Translations under genes and position numbers: made by a program
Shown here: positions 1 to 6,551 of the stretch, piece by piece
Layout of the letters: the number at the start of each line of letters is the position of its first letter
Numbering within the stretch: position 1 is the first letter of the stretch
DNA from: a virus
Virus record (IMG/VR): IMGVR_UViG_3300037086_000137
Location: 1 to 23,564 of that record
Length of the DNA stretch: 23,564 nucleotides
Direction: 5' to 3' (one strand)
Notes under the pieces: generated by a model
Told to the model about the DNA's origin: nothing
Seen by the model: only the letters and a program-made list of their open reading frames with translations
Databases searched by the model: none

Positions 1-546
1 TACAGCGGTGTGGCAAGCATACCGGGGGTTACTTTTTGTAAAGTATATCAAAATGTAACAATGGTAGAGGATGTCCGCACCATTCCAGCGAAAACGATAG
101 CCGTTGTTGTTGAGGGTGGGGATGATAACGCAATCGCACAAATGATTTTTAACAAGAACCCAATGGCCGGAACCTTTGGGGATGAGACAGTAAGTATTAT
201 TGATATACAGGGCATGACCAACACAATAAGTTTTTCCCGGCCGGCTCCCGTTGATATTTATGCTATCGTTAACGTAACAGTTGTTGATGTTGGAAAATGG
301 CCTGCAACGGGCGAGGAGGACATAAAGGCAGCAATCGTCGCGTATGCTCTTGAGCACTATTCTTTACCGGGTGAAGATATATATTCCTCTGATTTATTTA
401 TACCTGTATTGACAGTTTCGGGAATAAAAATAACAGGTATAACAATAGCAAAGACAGAGACCCCGGCAGATGATGAAGTGCCCCTTGCATGGAATGAAGT
501 TGCTAACTTTACAACTGCAAAAATCACGGTAGTAGTAACGAGTTAA
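1..546 (+). CDS. Baseplate J-like protein, C-terminal part (5' partial)
   Basis: The reading frame is open from base 1, so the gene begins upstream; the GTG at 10 is an internal valine. The text resembles the C-terminal part of the baseplate J/gp47 family (PF04865), with the typical stretch IAVVVEGGDDNAIAQMIF followed by a glycine-rich turn (GTFGD) and an alternating beta region (SFSRPAPVDIYAIVNVTV). In this family the protein forms the wedge-like periphery of a contractile tail baseplate. It is followed 16 bp later by a DUF2612 protein, the usual neighbour. The stop is TAA at 544-546. The family call is recalled from sequence patterns, not searched. Confidence 0.8.
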   Translation, partial: YSGVASIPGVTFCKVYQNVTMVEDVRTIPAKTIAVVVEGGDDNAIAQMIFNKNPMAGTFGDETVSIIDIQGMTNTISFSRPAPVDIYAIVNVTVVDVGKWPATGEEDIKAAIVAYALEHYSLPGEDIYSSDLFIPVLTVSGIKITGITIAKTETPADDEVPLAWNEVANFTTAKITVVVTS

Positions 547-562
547 TATAAAGGAAGTCAAT

Positions 563-1558
563 ATGACCGGGCCTTTTTTTCAAGACACTCAAGATACACA
601 GTTTAAGGATACGCAGGACGTTTCTTGGCAGGCTGCGGCCTCTGCCCCTACTTTATCCTTTCAAAATGCAGGGATTAGGTCTCTTTTTGTTGGCGGGTTT
701 ATTCAGTACACAGTTTTACGTACTCAGGGGGGCGTTGCTACTGATGTAACCAGTCTGTGCCTATTCTCTTCTTCTCACCCCTTACTTGCCTCCGTTAATG
801 TTTCCGGGCGTGTATCTGGAGTGTCCTTAGGTGAGGTAACCATAACAGCAACGTATGACGGCCTGACATGCACAACGATTTGCCCTGAAATAGTTTTCCC
901 GGAGAATCTCTCCATTACAACGATTGGACAGGGCGTTTTTCCGGAGAGCACTGCCTTCATTAACGCAGAGCAAAGGGTGTTGTCTCAGTTTCGACAATCC
1001 CCTGTTCTTCTTTCTATCCTTATGGCCTTTATCGGAGAGGTCAAAGTGCTCCAAGATGCCATTCGAGATGTTATGGCAAAGAGAACACTTTATTTAGCAA
1101 GCGGGGAAAACCTGGACGTTATTGGTCGGATTGTAGGGCAATTACGTGGCCTCATTAATCTTACCGAACAAAATTGGTTTACTCCGGATACGGCAGGCAG
1201 TTCTGTTGATCAAGCTCGTGTATGGGTAGAGAATGCGGCGCTAGAGGGGGTCGTTTCCGCTCCTGATGTGTTTTCGAAAGTGTTTATTCAAGGGAAGATA
1301 TATCGCAACAATGTACGCTACGGTTCTATCCCGGAGGTACAACAATTTGTATGGGCCCTTTTTAACATTCCAATAAGTGTTATTGTTACCGGTCCACTAA
1401 CCATCGATTTGGTGGTGCCTGACTCGGTTTCCAACGATACTTTGGCGTCCTTGAATAGTTTAGTGCGCTTGCGGACGTGTGAGTCAGTGTATTTGTTGCC
1501 GGTTCCTGCCGGAGTGAAGATAGATAATGTTATAAAGTTTTCAGACTATTCAGTGTAA
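563..1558 (+). CDS. Baseplate protein: BIG2 Ig-like domain plus DUF2612 domain
   Basis: 331 aa, starting at ATG after an AAGGAAG ribosome binding site. Residues 1-25 contain repeated DTQ triplets (QDTQDTQFKDTQ). Residues about 30-105 read as a bacterial Ig-like BIG2 domain, with the characteristic SSSHPLLASVNVSGRVSGVS and ending VTITATYDG. Residues about 135-331 match DUF2612-type phage baseplate proteins (SQFRQSPVLLSILMAFIGEV; LYLASGENLDVIGRIVGQLR). DUF2612 genes lie next to baseplate J and before the tail fibre, and probably help attach the fibre to the baseplate. BIG2 domains on tail proteins are thought to give weak carbohydrate contacts. The domain fusion is visible in the sequence; the role is inferred. 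Confidence 0.75.
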   Translation: MTGPFFQDTQDTQFKDTQDVSWQAAASAPTLSFQNAGIRSLFVGGFIQYTVLRTQGGVATDVTSLCLFSSSHPLLASVNVSGRVSGVSLGEVTITATYDGLTCTTICPEIVFPENLSITTIGQGVFPESTAFINAEQRVLSQFRQSPVLLSILMAFIGEVKVLQDAIRDVMAKRTLYLASGENLDVIGRIVGQLRGLINLTEQNWFTPDTAGSSVDQARVWVENAALEGVVSAPDVFSKVFIQGKIYRNNVRYGSIPEVQQFVWALFNIPISVIVTGPLTIDLVVPDSVSNDTLASLNSLVRLRTCESVYLLPVPAGVKIDNVIKFSDYSV

Positions 1559-1575
1559 CTAAAGGAGGAAAAAAC

Positions 1576-2937
1576 ATGAAAAGATTTACCGCATTTATTA
1601 GCGCCATTTTGATACTTACTTTTGTGCTGGGGCTTCCCGGATCAGCAGTAGCGGCGTCAAATAGAACAGCCGTTGTCGGCGGTATTTGGGCGAAGGATGC
1701 CCCCGCTCCGGGAAATAATCCAATAACAGGAACCACCTACGCAAACGACGCCCTTTCTGAATCGGTTATAAACAATGGCTGGCCGTTTTCTCAAGTAGTG
1801 AATTCGGCTACTTTCAATGAGTTCATGCGCCGCATTTCGATAATCCTTACGCTTTCGGAACAATGGGGTGTTCTTCCGTGGAGCACGTCAACGGCGTATA
1901 CTACGGGTGCGGTGGTAACAGGAAGTGACAACTATCAGTACAAGGCTTTACAAGGCTCTTCGGGAAAAGACCCTGTGTCGTATCCTACATATTGGGCATT
2001 GGAAAATGCCAGCGTTCCAAACTACGCCTTATCGACGGGCTCAAATAACGCATACGCTATTACTATACCACAGAAGAACGCACTCACCCCCGGGCAGCCT
2101 GTATTTTTCAAGGCAAACTTTTCAAATACTGGGTCTTGCACTTTAAGTGTTAATAGTCAAACCCCGGTAATAATAAAGAACGCGCGAGGGGTTGTTTTAT
2201 CATCCGGGGACATCCCGCAGAACGCTATCGTTATGGTCACTTATGACTCTGTGGCCGCAAACTACGTGCTGATATCCGGGAATGTTGCTTATTTATCGGA
2301 GCTTGCCGCCTTTGCGCTGAAAAACGGAAGTAGCAGTAATAAGTTCTCTGTCGCAAATGGCACGACCGGAAATGACGCTGTGAACTATGCTCAGATGATA
2401 GCTGCCATCGCAGGAGTGACGGGCGTTGATCTTTCGGCCTATGCAAAAACAGCGGATGTCTCAACAACGCTACAGTCGTACGCGAGGTTAACAGACCTTA
2501 CCCCGTATGCACCAATATCAATCCTTTCTGCGTACGCCTTAAAGAATGGAGACGTGGCCAACAAATTTTCTGTTGCAAACGGTGTAGCAGGAACAGATGC
2601 GGTGAATGTACAGCAGTTTCCTGCCGTTTTGTCAGGAAACGGTTGTCAAAAGTTACCCTCTGGTTTGATAATACAATGGGGGAAAACCATAACACCCACT
2701 GGTAATATAGGTAGCGGACGGTTTACGGAGGGTGTGTCCTTTCCTTGCCAGCAAGCTTTTACAACAGTTTTTAGCGTTTCTGTCCTTGTGGTCGCGAATG
2801 AAACGGACTATCAACCGTCAGCATCCTATGGAGTAACTGGAGTTACAAAAGACGGTTTTACTATAGCTTATGGCGAGTGGTTATCGGGAACATCCCAGCA
2901 ATTAGATGGTTTTTATTGGGTGGCTTACGGAAAATAA
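1576..2937 (+). CDS. Tail fibre protein with N-terminal signal peptide and gp53-like C-terminal domain
   Basis: 453 aa, ATG after AAAGGAGG. Residues 1-26 form a textbook Sec signal peptide: MKR, a hydrophobic core (FISAILILTFVLGL), then AVA before Ala27. Residues about 100-145 resemble a chitin-binding type 5/12 module (AYTTGAVV, YQYKAL, PTYW). A shaft region follows with two copies of an about 30-residue repeat (NKFSVANG...DAVN) separated by YA-rich short repeats. Residues about 355-453 match the gp53-like fibre C-terminal domain (KLPSGLIIQWGKT; ending FYWVAYGK), a receptor-binding tip. It is the last gene before the convergent terminators. The signal peptide is unexpected for a virion protein assembled in the cytoplasm. 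Confidence 0.8.
   Translation: MKRFTAFISAILILTFVLGLPGSAVAASNRTAVVGGIWAKDAPAPGNNPITGTTYANDALSESVINNGWPFSQVVNSATFNEFMRRISIILTLSEQWGVLPWSTSTAYTTGAVVTGSDNYQYKALQGSSGKDPVSYPTYWALENASVPNYALSTGSNNAYAITIPQKNALTPGQPVFFKANFSNTGSCTLSVNSQTPVIIKNARGVVLSSGDIPQNAIVMVTYDSVAANYVLISGNVAYLSELAAFALKNGSSSNKFSVANGTTGNDAVNYAQMIAAIAGVTGVDLSAYAKTADVSTTLQSYARLTDLTPYAPISILSAYALKNGDVANKFSVANGVAGTDAVNVQQFPAVLSGNGCQKLPSGLIIQWGKTITPTGNIGSGRFTEGVSFPCQQAFTTVFSVSVLVVANETDYQPSASYGVTGVTKDGFTIAYGEWLSGTSQQLDGFYWVAYGK
2311..2400 (+). repeat. Tail fibre internal repeat, copy 1
   Basis: Encodes about residues 246-275 of the fibre, with the core NKFSVANGTTGNDAVN. It is related to the copy at about 2533-2622 at protein level; the DNA has diverged mostly at third positions, so this is an old, selected structural repeat. 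Such repeats are common in fibre shafts. Confidence 0.7.
2533..2622 (+). repeat. Tail fibre internal repeat, copy 2
   Basis: Encodes about residues 320-349, with the core NKFSVANGVAGTDAVN, matching copy 1 at nearly every conserved position. The about 45 residues between copies contain repeated YA pairs typical of a trimeric fibre shaft. Confidence 0.7.
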
Positions 2938-2969
2938 ACCACTCTTCTAATGCCTCCTAGAAGAGCGGT
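2938..2969. terminator. Hairpin 1 of convergent terminator pair (serves mainly the - strand)
   Basis: The arms ACCACTCTTCTA and TAGAAGAGCGGT pair over 12 positions with one A-C mismatch and an 8-nt loop. Read on the - strand it is followed by TTTATTTT, as expected for a rho-independent terminator of the leftward replication transcripts. On the + strand the hairpin abuts the fibre stop codon but has a weaker T run. Confidence 0.7.
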
Positions 2970-2975
2970 GTTTGA

Positions 2976-3020
2976 AGGCTCGGGTGATTGTTTGGGGTTT
3001 CACCCGAGCCTGTTTATTTA
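2976..3020 (+). terminator. Hairpin 2 of convergent terminator pair (serves mainly the + strand)
   Basis: A perfect 12-bp stem (AGGCTCGGGTGA at 2976-2987 with TCACCCGAGCCT at 3000-3011) and a 12-nt loop, followed by GTTTATTTA. It ends the rightward tail-gene transcript. Leftward transcripts meet this hairpin first and then hairpin 1 with its own T run. Confidence 0.8.
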
Positions 3021-3313
3021 AAACCAAGCAAACGAGAAACCCAACGTTCACTCTGACCCATTGGGTGGCACGACACTTCTGCAATTTTTGTAAATAGATT
3101 ACAGTGTCTTACAAGTTCCCTTTTTTCATACCAAGCAACTTTAGAATTATTTCCGGTTAACCATTTTATAGAATATGATATTTGGTTTTCAGGATCTGGT
3201 TGACTGACGTTTACATTGACCTCTTGAATAAACCCCGCATTTCCATTCGCATCTGTAACAATATCATACGGCTTATATGCTTGTTGGATTGTTTCTTGTA
3301 AAACAGTACTCAC
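3014..3313 (-). CDS. Hypothetical small protein, possible SH3-like barrel
   Basis: 99 aa from GTG at 3313. This start is preferred to the TTG at 3331 because GGGGGAAG sits a few bases upstream. I do not recognise a family. Residues about 14-75 alternate short hydrophobic strands (PYDIVTD, GFIQEVNVNV, ISYSIKWL, KVAWYEKREL), a pattern like small SH3/KOW-like beta barrels seen in phage early regions. It is the last gene of the leftward transcript, next to the terminator pair and downstream of the Rad50 C-terminal half. No function is assigned. Confidence 0.65.
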   Translation of the reverse strand: MSTVLQETIQQAYKPYDIVTDANGNAGFIQEVNVNVSQPDPENQISYSIKWLTGNNSKVAWYEKRELVRHCNLFTKIAEVSCHPMGQSERWVSRLLGFK

Positions 3314-3327
3314 TACGCTTCCCCCTT

Positions 3328-3960
3328 TCAATTAATACGGATTTGGCTTATGCCATCCCGCATATAGAAGTTAATCCTACGATCGGCGTACTCGATTTGC
3401 TCCGTAATATGGCTTACCATGATTATCTGTAGATGAAGATCACTTTCACTCACTTCCTTTATAACTTTCGCCCCTAATACCGGAAGGTTCCCGCCTTTCA
3501 GCCACTTCAGAGGTTCATCCAAGAACAAAACGCTTGACGTTCGCCGGGGCGCGAGGCTCCACATAGATGGGCGTAGTGCAAAGGCCGTAAGATCAACTTC
3601 GCCGCCACAGCCTAAACTCAAGGGCGGAATCTTGTATTTACCCTTTGAGAACGATATGTCCGCCTCTGTGCGCCCCCTACGAAGTACAAAGTCGAAATCC
3701 AGCTTGAAGGGATCGTCAAAAACAGAGGCAAGGGCAAGCGTACCTAATTCGCTCAAGTGGTACTCTAACTCCTTTTGAGTTAGTTGTGCCACATTCTGTA
3801 TGGTGATTTGCGCCTCTTCACAGTATATGGACTGGAGGCGAAGTTCTTCTAGTTCTTTTTCCGTCCGTTTGAGGTCAAGCTCCACTTGCGCCCGGCTCCC
3901 CTTGCGCTGCTCGAGCTTTTGACGAAACTGTGAGGCTGTTTCTATTGTCTGATCTGTCAT
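3328..3960 (-). CDS. Rad50/SbcC-like ATPase, C-terminal half (split gene)
   Basis: 210 aa. Residues 8-65 form a charged coiled coil (KRTEKELEELRLQ). The ATPase lobe follows: the ABC signature at 115-127 (SLGCGGEVDLTAF), Walker B at 144-150 (VLFLDEP) and the switch histidine at 184 (MVSHITEQ). There is no Walker A and no zinc hook; both are in the separate gene at 6552-7631. Together the halves would form the SbcC/gp46 ATPase that drives SbcD (5511-6395) in double-strand end resection. It starts at ATG with a 4-bp ATGA overlap with the upstream gene. The role as half of a split protein is inferred from complementary motifs. Confidence 0.85.
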   Translation of the reverse strand: MTDQTIETASQFRQKLEQRKGSRAQVELDLKRTEKELEELRLQSIYCEEAQITIQNVAQLTQKELEYHLSELGTLALASVFDDPFKLDFDFVLRRGRTEADISFSKGKYKIPPLSLGCGGEVDLTAFALRPSMWSLAPRRTSSVLFLDEPLKWLKGGNLPVLGAKVIKEVSESDLHLQIIMVSHITEQIEYADRRINFYMRDGISQIRIN

Positions 3961-4160
3961 TTTTCTTCCTTTTTGGCTTCCCAGCCCGCATGAAAATCAA
4001 GCCACCTGTTTTGGACATCTTTGTCCCTAAATCCGCAACTTTCCCCGGCCCAATGTTTTCTTAAAGAAACCCGAAAAAGGCCGGAAGACATCTCTTCCTT
4101 AACTTTTTTAACGAACGCATCTCTGCAAGCATATACATCTGTCAAATCTACAATACCCAT
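3957..4160 (-). CDS. Hypothetical protein
   Basis: 67 aa from ATG at 4160, with GGGGGG just upstream and a TAATG junction with the preceding stop. A TTG at 4172 would add four residues but has no usable ribosome binding site. The stop overlaps the next start by ATGA. It is a charged soluble protein (VDLTDVYACRDAFVKKVKEE; RWLDFHAGWEAKKEEK). The WLDFHAGWEA stretch is typical of small phage early proteins of unknown role. It lies between the coiled-coil gene and the Rad50 C-terminal half. Confidence 0.65.
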   Translation of the reverse strand: MGIVDLTDVYACRDAFVKKVKEEMSSGLFRVSLRKHWAGESCGFRDKDVQNRWLDFHAGWEAKKEEK

Positions 4161-4408
4161 TATGCCCCCCAATTATAGTTTTCTTTCAATGCGACTACAG
4201 CATCGGAGAACTGAGTATCGAGTTTCTGTACTTCCTCCGTTTTGCTTTTTATAAGCGCATCAATGCCTTTTAAATCCTTAACTCCAAAACCCTCTTCTGC
4301 CTGTTTCAGAAGCTGGTTGCGTTCTCCCTCGATACGTGTTTTGTCGGTCTTGGCCGTATCAACCTTTTCCTTCATGTCTAACAAGTCTTGTGCGAGATTT
4401 GCTGCCAT
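4160..4408 (-). CDS. Small coiled-coil protein, possible Rad50 accessory
   Basis: 82 aa, ATG preceded by GGAGGACGACA. Residues 4-38 and 48-74 are two predicted coiled-coil helices (AQDLLDMKEKVDTAKTDKTR; IDALIKSKTEEVQKLDTQFS) joined by a glycine-containing turn (EEGFGVKDLKG). This helix-turn-helix hairpin resembles a piece of a Rad50 coil. It is two genes upstream of the Rad50 C-terminal half, which has only a short coil of its own. A role as a separate coil segment is an inference; it could simply be an independent dimeric protein. Confidence 0.7.
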   Translation of the reverse strand: MAANLAQDLLDMKEKVDTAKTDKTRIEGERNQLLKQAEEGFGVKDLKGIDALIKSKTEEVQKLDTQFSDAVVALKENYNWGA

Positions 4409-4709
4409 TGTCGTCCTCCAGTTTTACCCATTGTTTTCTTGATTTGTGCCACCTATATTCTGCGTAGCCCCCGGGGAATTTGAATATAAAAAGTACCCCG
4501 TGCTCTTCTTCTTGTGTTGTCGGAAGGCAAGTAAGAACTCGTTCACACTCCATATCCGGGAATGTTATAAGTAGTCCGTTCATATATCCCACAACCCATA
4601 TACACCCAGTCTCTGCATGCTCAGGGGAGTCGTAGGAGAACAACCAGTTCTCGAAGTTTTGTTTATGTCGGATACAACAATCGGAAGTACAAGTCCTACG
4701 CCGTTCCAT
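4359..4709 (-). CDS. Hypothetical protein
   Basis: 116 aa, ATG at 4709, overlapping the 3' end of the homing endonuclease gene by 14 bp and the start of the coiled-coil gene by 50 bp, an unusually long overlap here. The N-terminus is Cys/His-rich (CTSDCCIRH). The middle has a hydrophobic patch (CIWVVGYMNGLLITFP) and an aromatic segment (FIFKFPGGYAEYRW). No family recognised. The long 3' overlap could mean the natural stop was lost and the last residues are an added tail. Confidence 0.6.
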   Translation of the reverse strand: MERRRTCTSDCCIRHKQNFENWLFSYDSPEHAETGCIWVVGYMNGLLITFPDMECERVLTCLPTTQEEEHGVLFIFKFPGGYAEYRWHKSRKQWVKLEDDNGSKSRTRLVRHEGKG

Positions 4710-5508
4710 TTATATTACCCACGTGCCCGTTTATGTATTTATTCCATTTTTTAACGAATGCTTTTGACTTGCTTACAGGAAGACCACACCCACAAGCGCA
4801 TTTAGGTGGGGCTGTTCTTCTCATGCTTTTTGCATCTTCTTTCTCCCACCATTTTCTTAGTGCAACCAGTCTTTTTGTTTTTACTTCTTCAGATAAGGGA
4901 CTTTTTTTGTATTTTAATACCAAAGCCTGCGATATTTTTTGTTTGTTTATGTCCGACATGGGGCCGTGTGGAACTTTAAGACGTAGTCTGTTCTTTTCAG
5001 ATAGGGGCTTTCCTTTTTTCGCTTTAGAAAGAACCTTCCCAAACCCAGAATATTTTGGTTTTCTCATTTTTTGTAGGGCCTCTTCTGTATGCGGTCCCCT
5101 TGGGAGTCTGTGCTTTTCTTTAAATTCTTCAGATCTAGGCTGTCTCATTTTTTGTTTTGTTTCTTCAGAGTGCTTTTTCCCCGTATTCATTTCTGATAAG
5201 TGTTTTCTCATCTCTTCTGTAAAAACATAACCAGAAACACCCTCCCCACCTGTAGTTATATTATACCCTTTTGGCGTTCTGCAATCATAAAAAGCAATCC
5301 AGTATTTTTCCTTCCCACAAAGAGTTTTCCAGTCGTTTGCTGAATCTATTACTGAAATAGTGAAAGATTGTAGTCCGTATTTTCGTAGTGCGTTCCCAAA
5401 GTATGTATTAGATACTAGGTGTTCGACAATCCTTTTATTTACGTCGCGTGTTGTTATTCCAATATATACTTTACGACTAACTTTATTTTCTGCTTTATAT
5501 ACTATCAT
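4696..5508 (-). CDS. GIY-YIG homing endonuclease with NUMOD3 repeats
   Basis: 270 aa from ATG at 5508, two bases after the SbcD stop; the TTG at 5529 would start inside SbcD. Residues 1-90 are a GIY-YIG nuclease: VYKAEN as the first strand, VYIGITT for the YIG side, the conserved Arg in RDVNKRIVEH, a catalytic Glu in CGKEKYWI, and GYNITTGGEG as the typical end. Residues about 95-230 hold repeated NUMOD3-like DNA-binding segments (KHSEETKQKM). The C-terminus has a Cys cluster (CACGCG with a later GH) seen in phage homing nucleases. The gene is visibly more A+T-rich than its neighbours and has a poor ribosome binding site, as expected for a mobile intruder. Confidence 0.9.
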   Translation of the reverse strand: MIVYKAENKVSRKVYIGITTRDVNKRIVEHLVSNTYFGNALRKYGLQSFTISVIDSANDWKTLCGKEKYWIAFYDCRTPKGYNITTGGEGVSGYVFTEEMRKHLSEMNTGKKHSEETKQKMRQPRSEEFKEKHRLPRGPHTEEALQKMRKPKYSGFGKVLSKAKKGKPLSEKNRLRLKVPHGPMSDINKQKISQALVLKYKKSPLSEEVKTKRLVALRKWWEKEDAKSMRRTAPPKCACGCGLPVSKSKAFVKKWNKYINGHVGNINGTA

Positions 5509-5510
5509 AC

Positions 5511-6395
5511 TTATTTTACAAAAGACCAAATCATGTCCTTTGTTCCTTTACGAATACGGTTTGTACTTAAAAAAGTCTCTATGTTTTCTTCAAAGGATAG
5601 ACCAATATCCCCCGGCCCCGAATTAAGTTTGTTTACAAAGGCGTCTATCCTTACGTCTTTGTGCTCCACAACATCCAGGTGCTCCCTACTGACTACGCCC
5701 TCAGTAATAGGAATGAACTTCTGCTCCACCCTGTTCTTGTCGGCATACCAAAGGAAGACGCAAGGCTTGTGGTCTACCTGATCCGCTTTGTGTCGAGTAA
5801 GGCTCCCGGGATTGACAAGCATGCGCCCGTCCTTTTCTACTGTAAACGTTTTATGATTATGACCTGTGATTACGAGATCGTACCCGCTCATGCTTTTTAA
5901 GAACTTGTCGGCCCCGGGGTCGGTACAGCCGGGGAATGGAGAACGGCCAATGTAAGTCATGTAGTGGCAAAGGGCCACAGAAGCGTCGGTACAATCTTGT
6001 GGTTCTATTCCCCATGGGAACCCCCGTACTATCATTCCCTCACCCTCTAATACTTCCCCGGCTTTTAATACTTTAACCTTCCCCGCCTCTTCCAGAACAC
6101 TCAGTCCGCTTTTATCATATAGATCGAGACTGTGAGAAGGAAGATCGTGGTTCCCGGGGACGGTTATGATCCCGTTCGGTAAATGCCGCAAGGCCCATTG
6201 TAAGAGATAGGGGGAGGGCTTCCAGTGTTGGAAGATGTCCCCGGCGTCTAATATGGGACATTCCCACGCCTCCTGCAACTGGGAGAGCCAAAGAAGTTTT
6301 CGCTCTTGCTCTTCCCAATAGTTGTCCGTTCTACAGATGGGTTGGTCTTCTCGTAGATGAATATCGGCTGTTATGATAGCGTCAGGAGTGCTCAT
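5511..6395 (-). CDS. sbcD: SbcD/Mre11-like exonuclease subunit (gp47-like)
   Basis: 294 aa calcineurin-type metallophosphatase. All metal-binding motifs are visible: D11-I-H13, G52-D53, G81-N-H-D84, H144 in LCHYM, and G178-H-N-H181. Mre11/SbcD with its Rad50/SbcC partner processes DNA double-strand ends; in T4 the pair gp47/gp46 is needed for recombination-dependent replication. The C-terminal 60 residues form a small helical domain of the kind that binds the Rad50 coil base. It overlaps the upstream coiled-coil gene by ATGA and is followed by the homing endonuclease. Confidence 0.92.
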   Translation of the reverse strand: MSTPDAIITADIHLREDQPICRTDNYWEEQERKLLWLSQLQEAWECPILDAGDIFQHWKPSPYLLQWALRHLPNGIITVPGNHDLPSHSLDLYDKSGLSVLEEAGKVKVLKAGEVLEGEGMIVRGFPWGIEPQDCTDASVALCHYMTYIGRSPFPGCTDPGADKFLKSMSGYDLVITGHNHKTFTVEKDGRMLVNPGSLTRHKADQVDHKPCVFLWYADKNRVEQKFIPITEGVVSREHLDVVEHKDVRIDAFVNKLNSGPGDIGLSFEENIETFLSTNRIRKGTKDMIWSFVK

Positions 6396-6550
6396 TTCTT
6401 ATTCTCCGTTTTGTACAAGAGCTTTGTATATATAGAAAGTTCGTGTTCTTTTATACGAAGAGTCTTTTCAAGATTGCTTATTTTATGCCTCAGCTCGTCG
6501 TTTTCTTTCTTGACTCGCAGCCAACTTGAAATCCAGTTTATTAGTTTCAT
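6392..6550 (-). CDS. Short coiled-coil peptide between Rad50-N and SbcD
   Basis: 52 aa from ATG at 6550, supported by GGGAGGAGTG nine bases upstream; the GTG or TTG starts further up overlap Rad50-N. After an amphipathic start (MKLINWISSWLRV), nearly the whole peptide is a heptad-like coil (KENDELRHKISNLEKTLRIK). It starts one base after the Rad50-N stop and overlaps SbcD by ATGA, so it is probably co-translated with both. Function unknown; a structural part of the split Rad50-Mre11 complex is possible. Confidence 0.7.
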   Translation of the reverse strand: MKLINWISSWLRVKKENDELRHKISNLEKTLRIKEHELSIYTKLLYKTENKK

Positions 6551-6551
6551 G

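Noticed and set aside
4733-5230. + strand 165-aa Phe/Ser-rich frame
   Set aside because: Antisense to the A+T-rich GIY-YIG gene; composition is that of a reversed Lys-rich protein.
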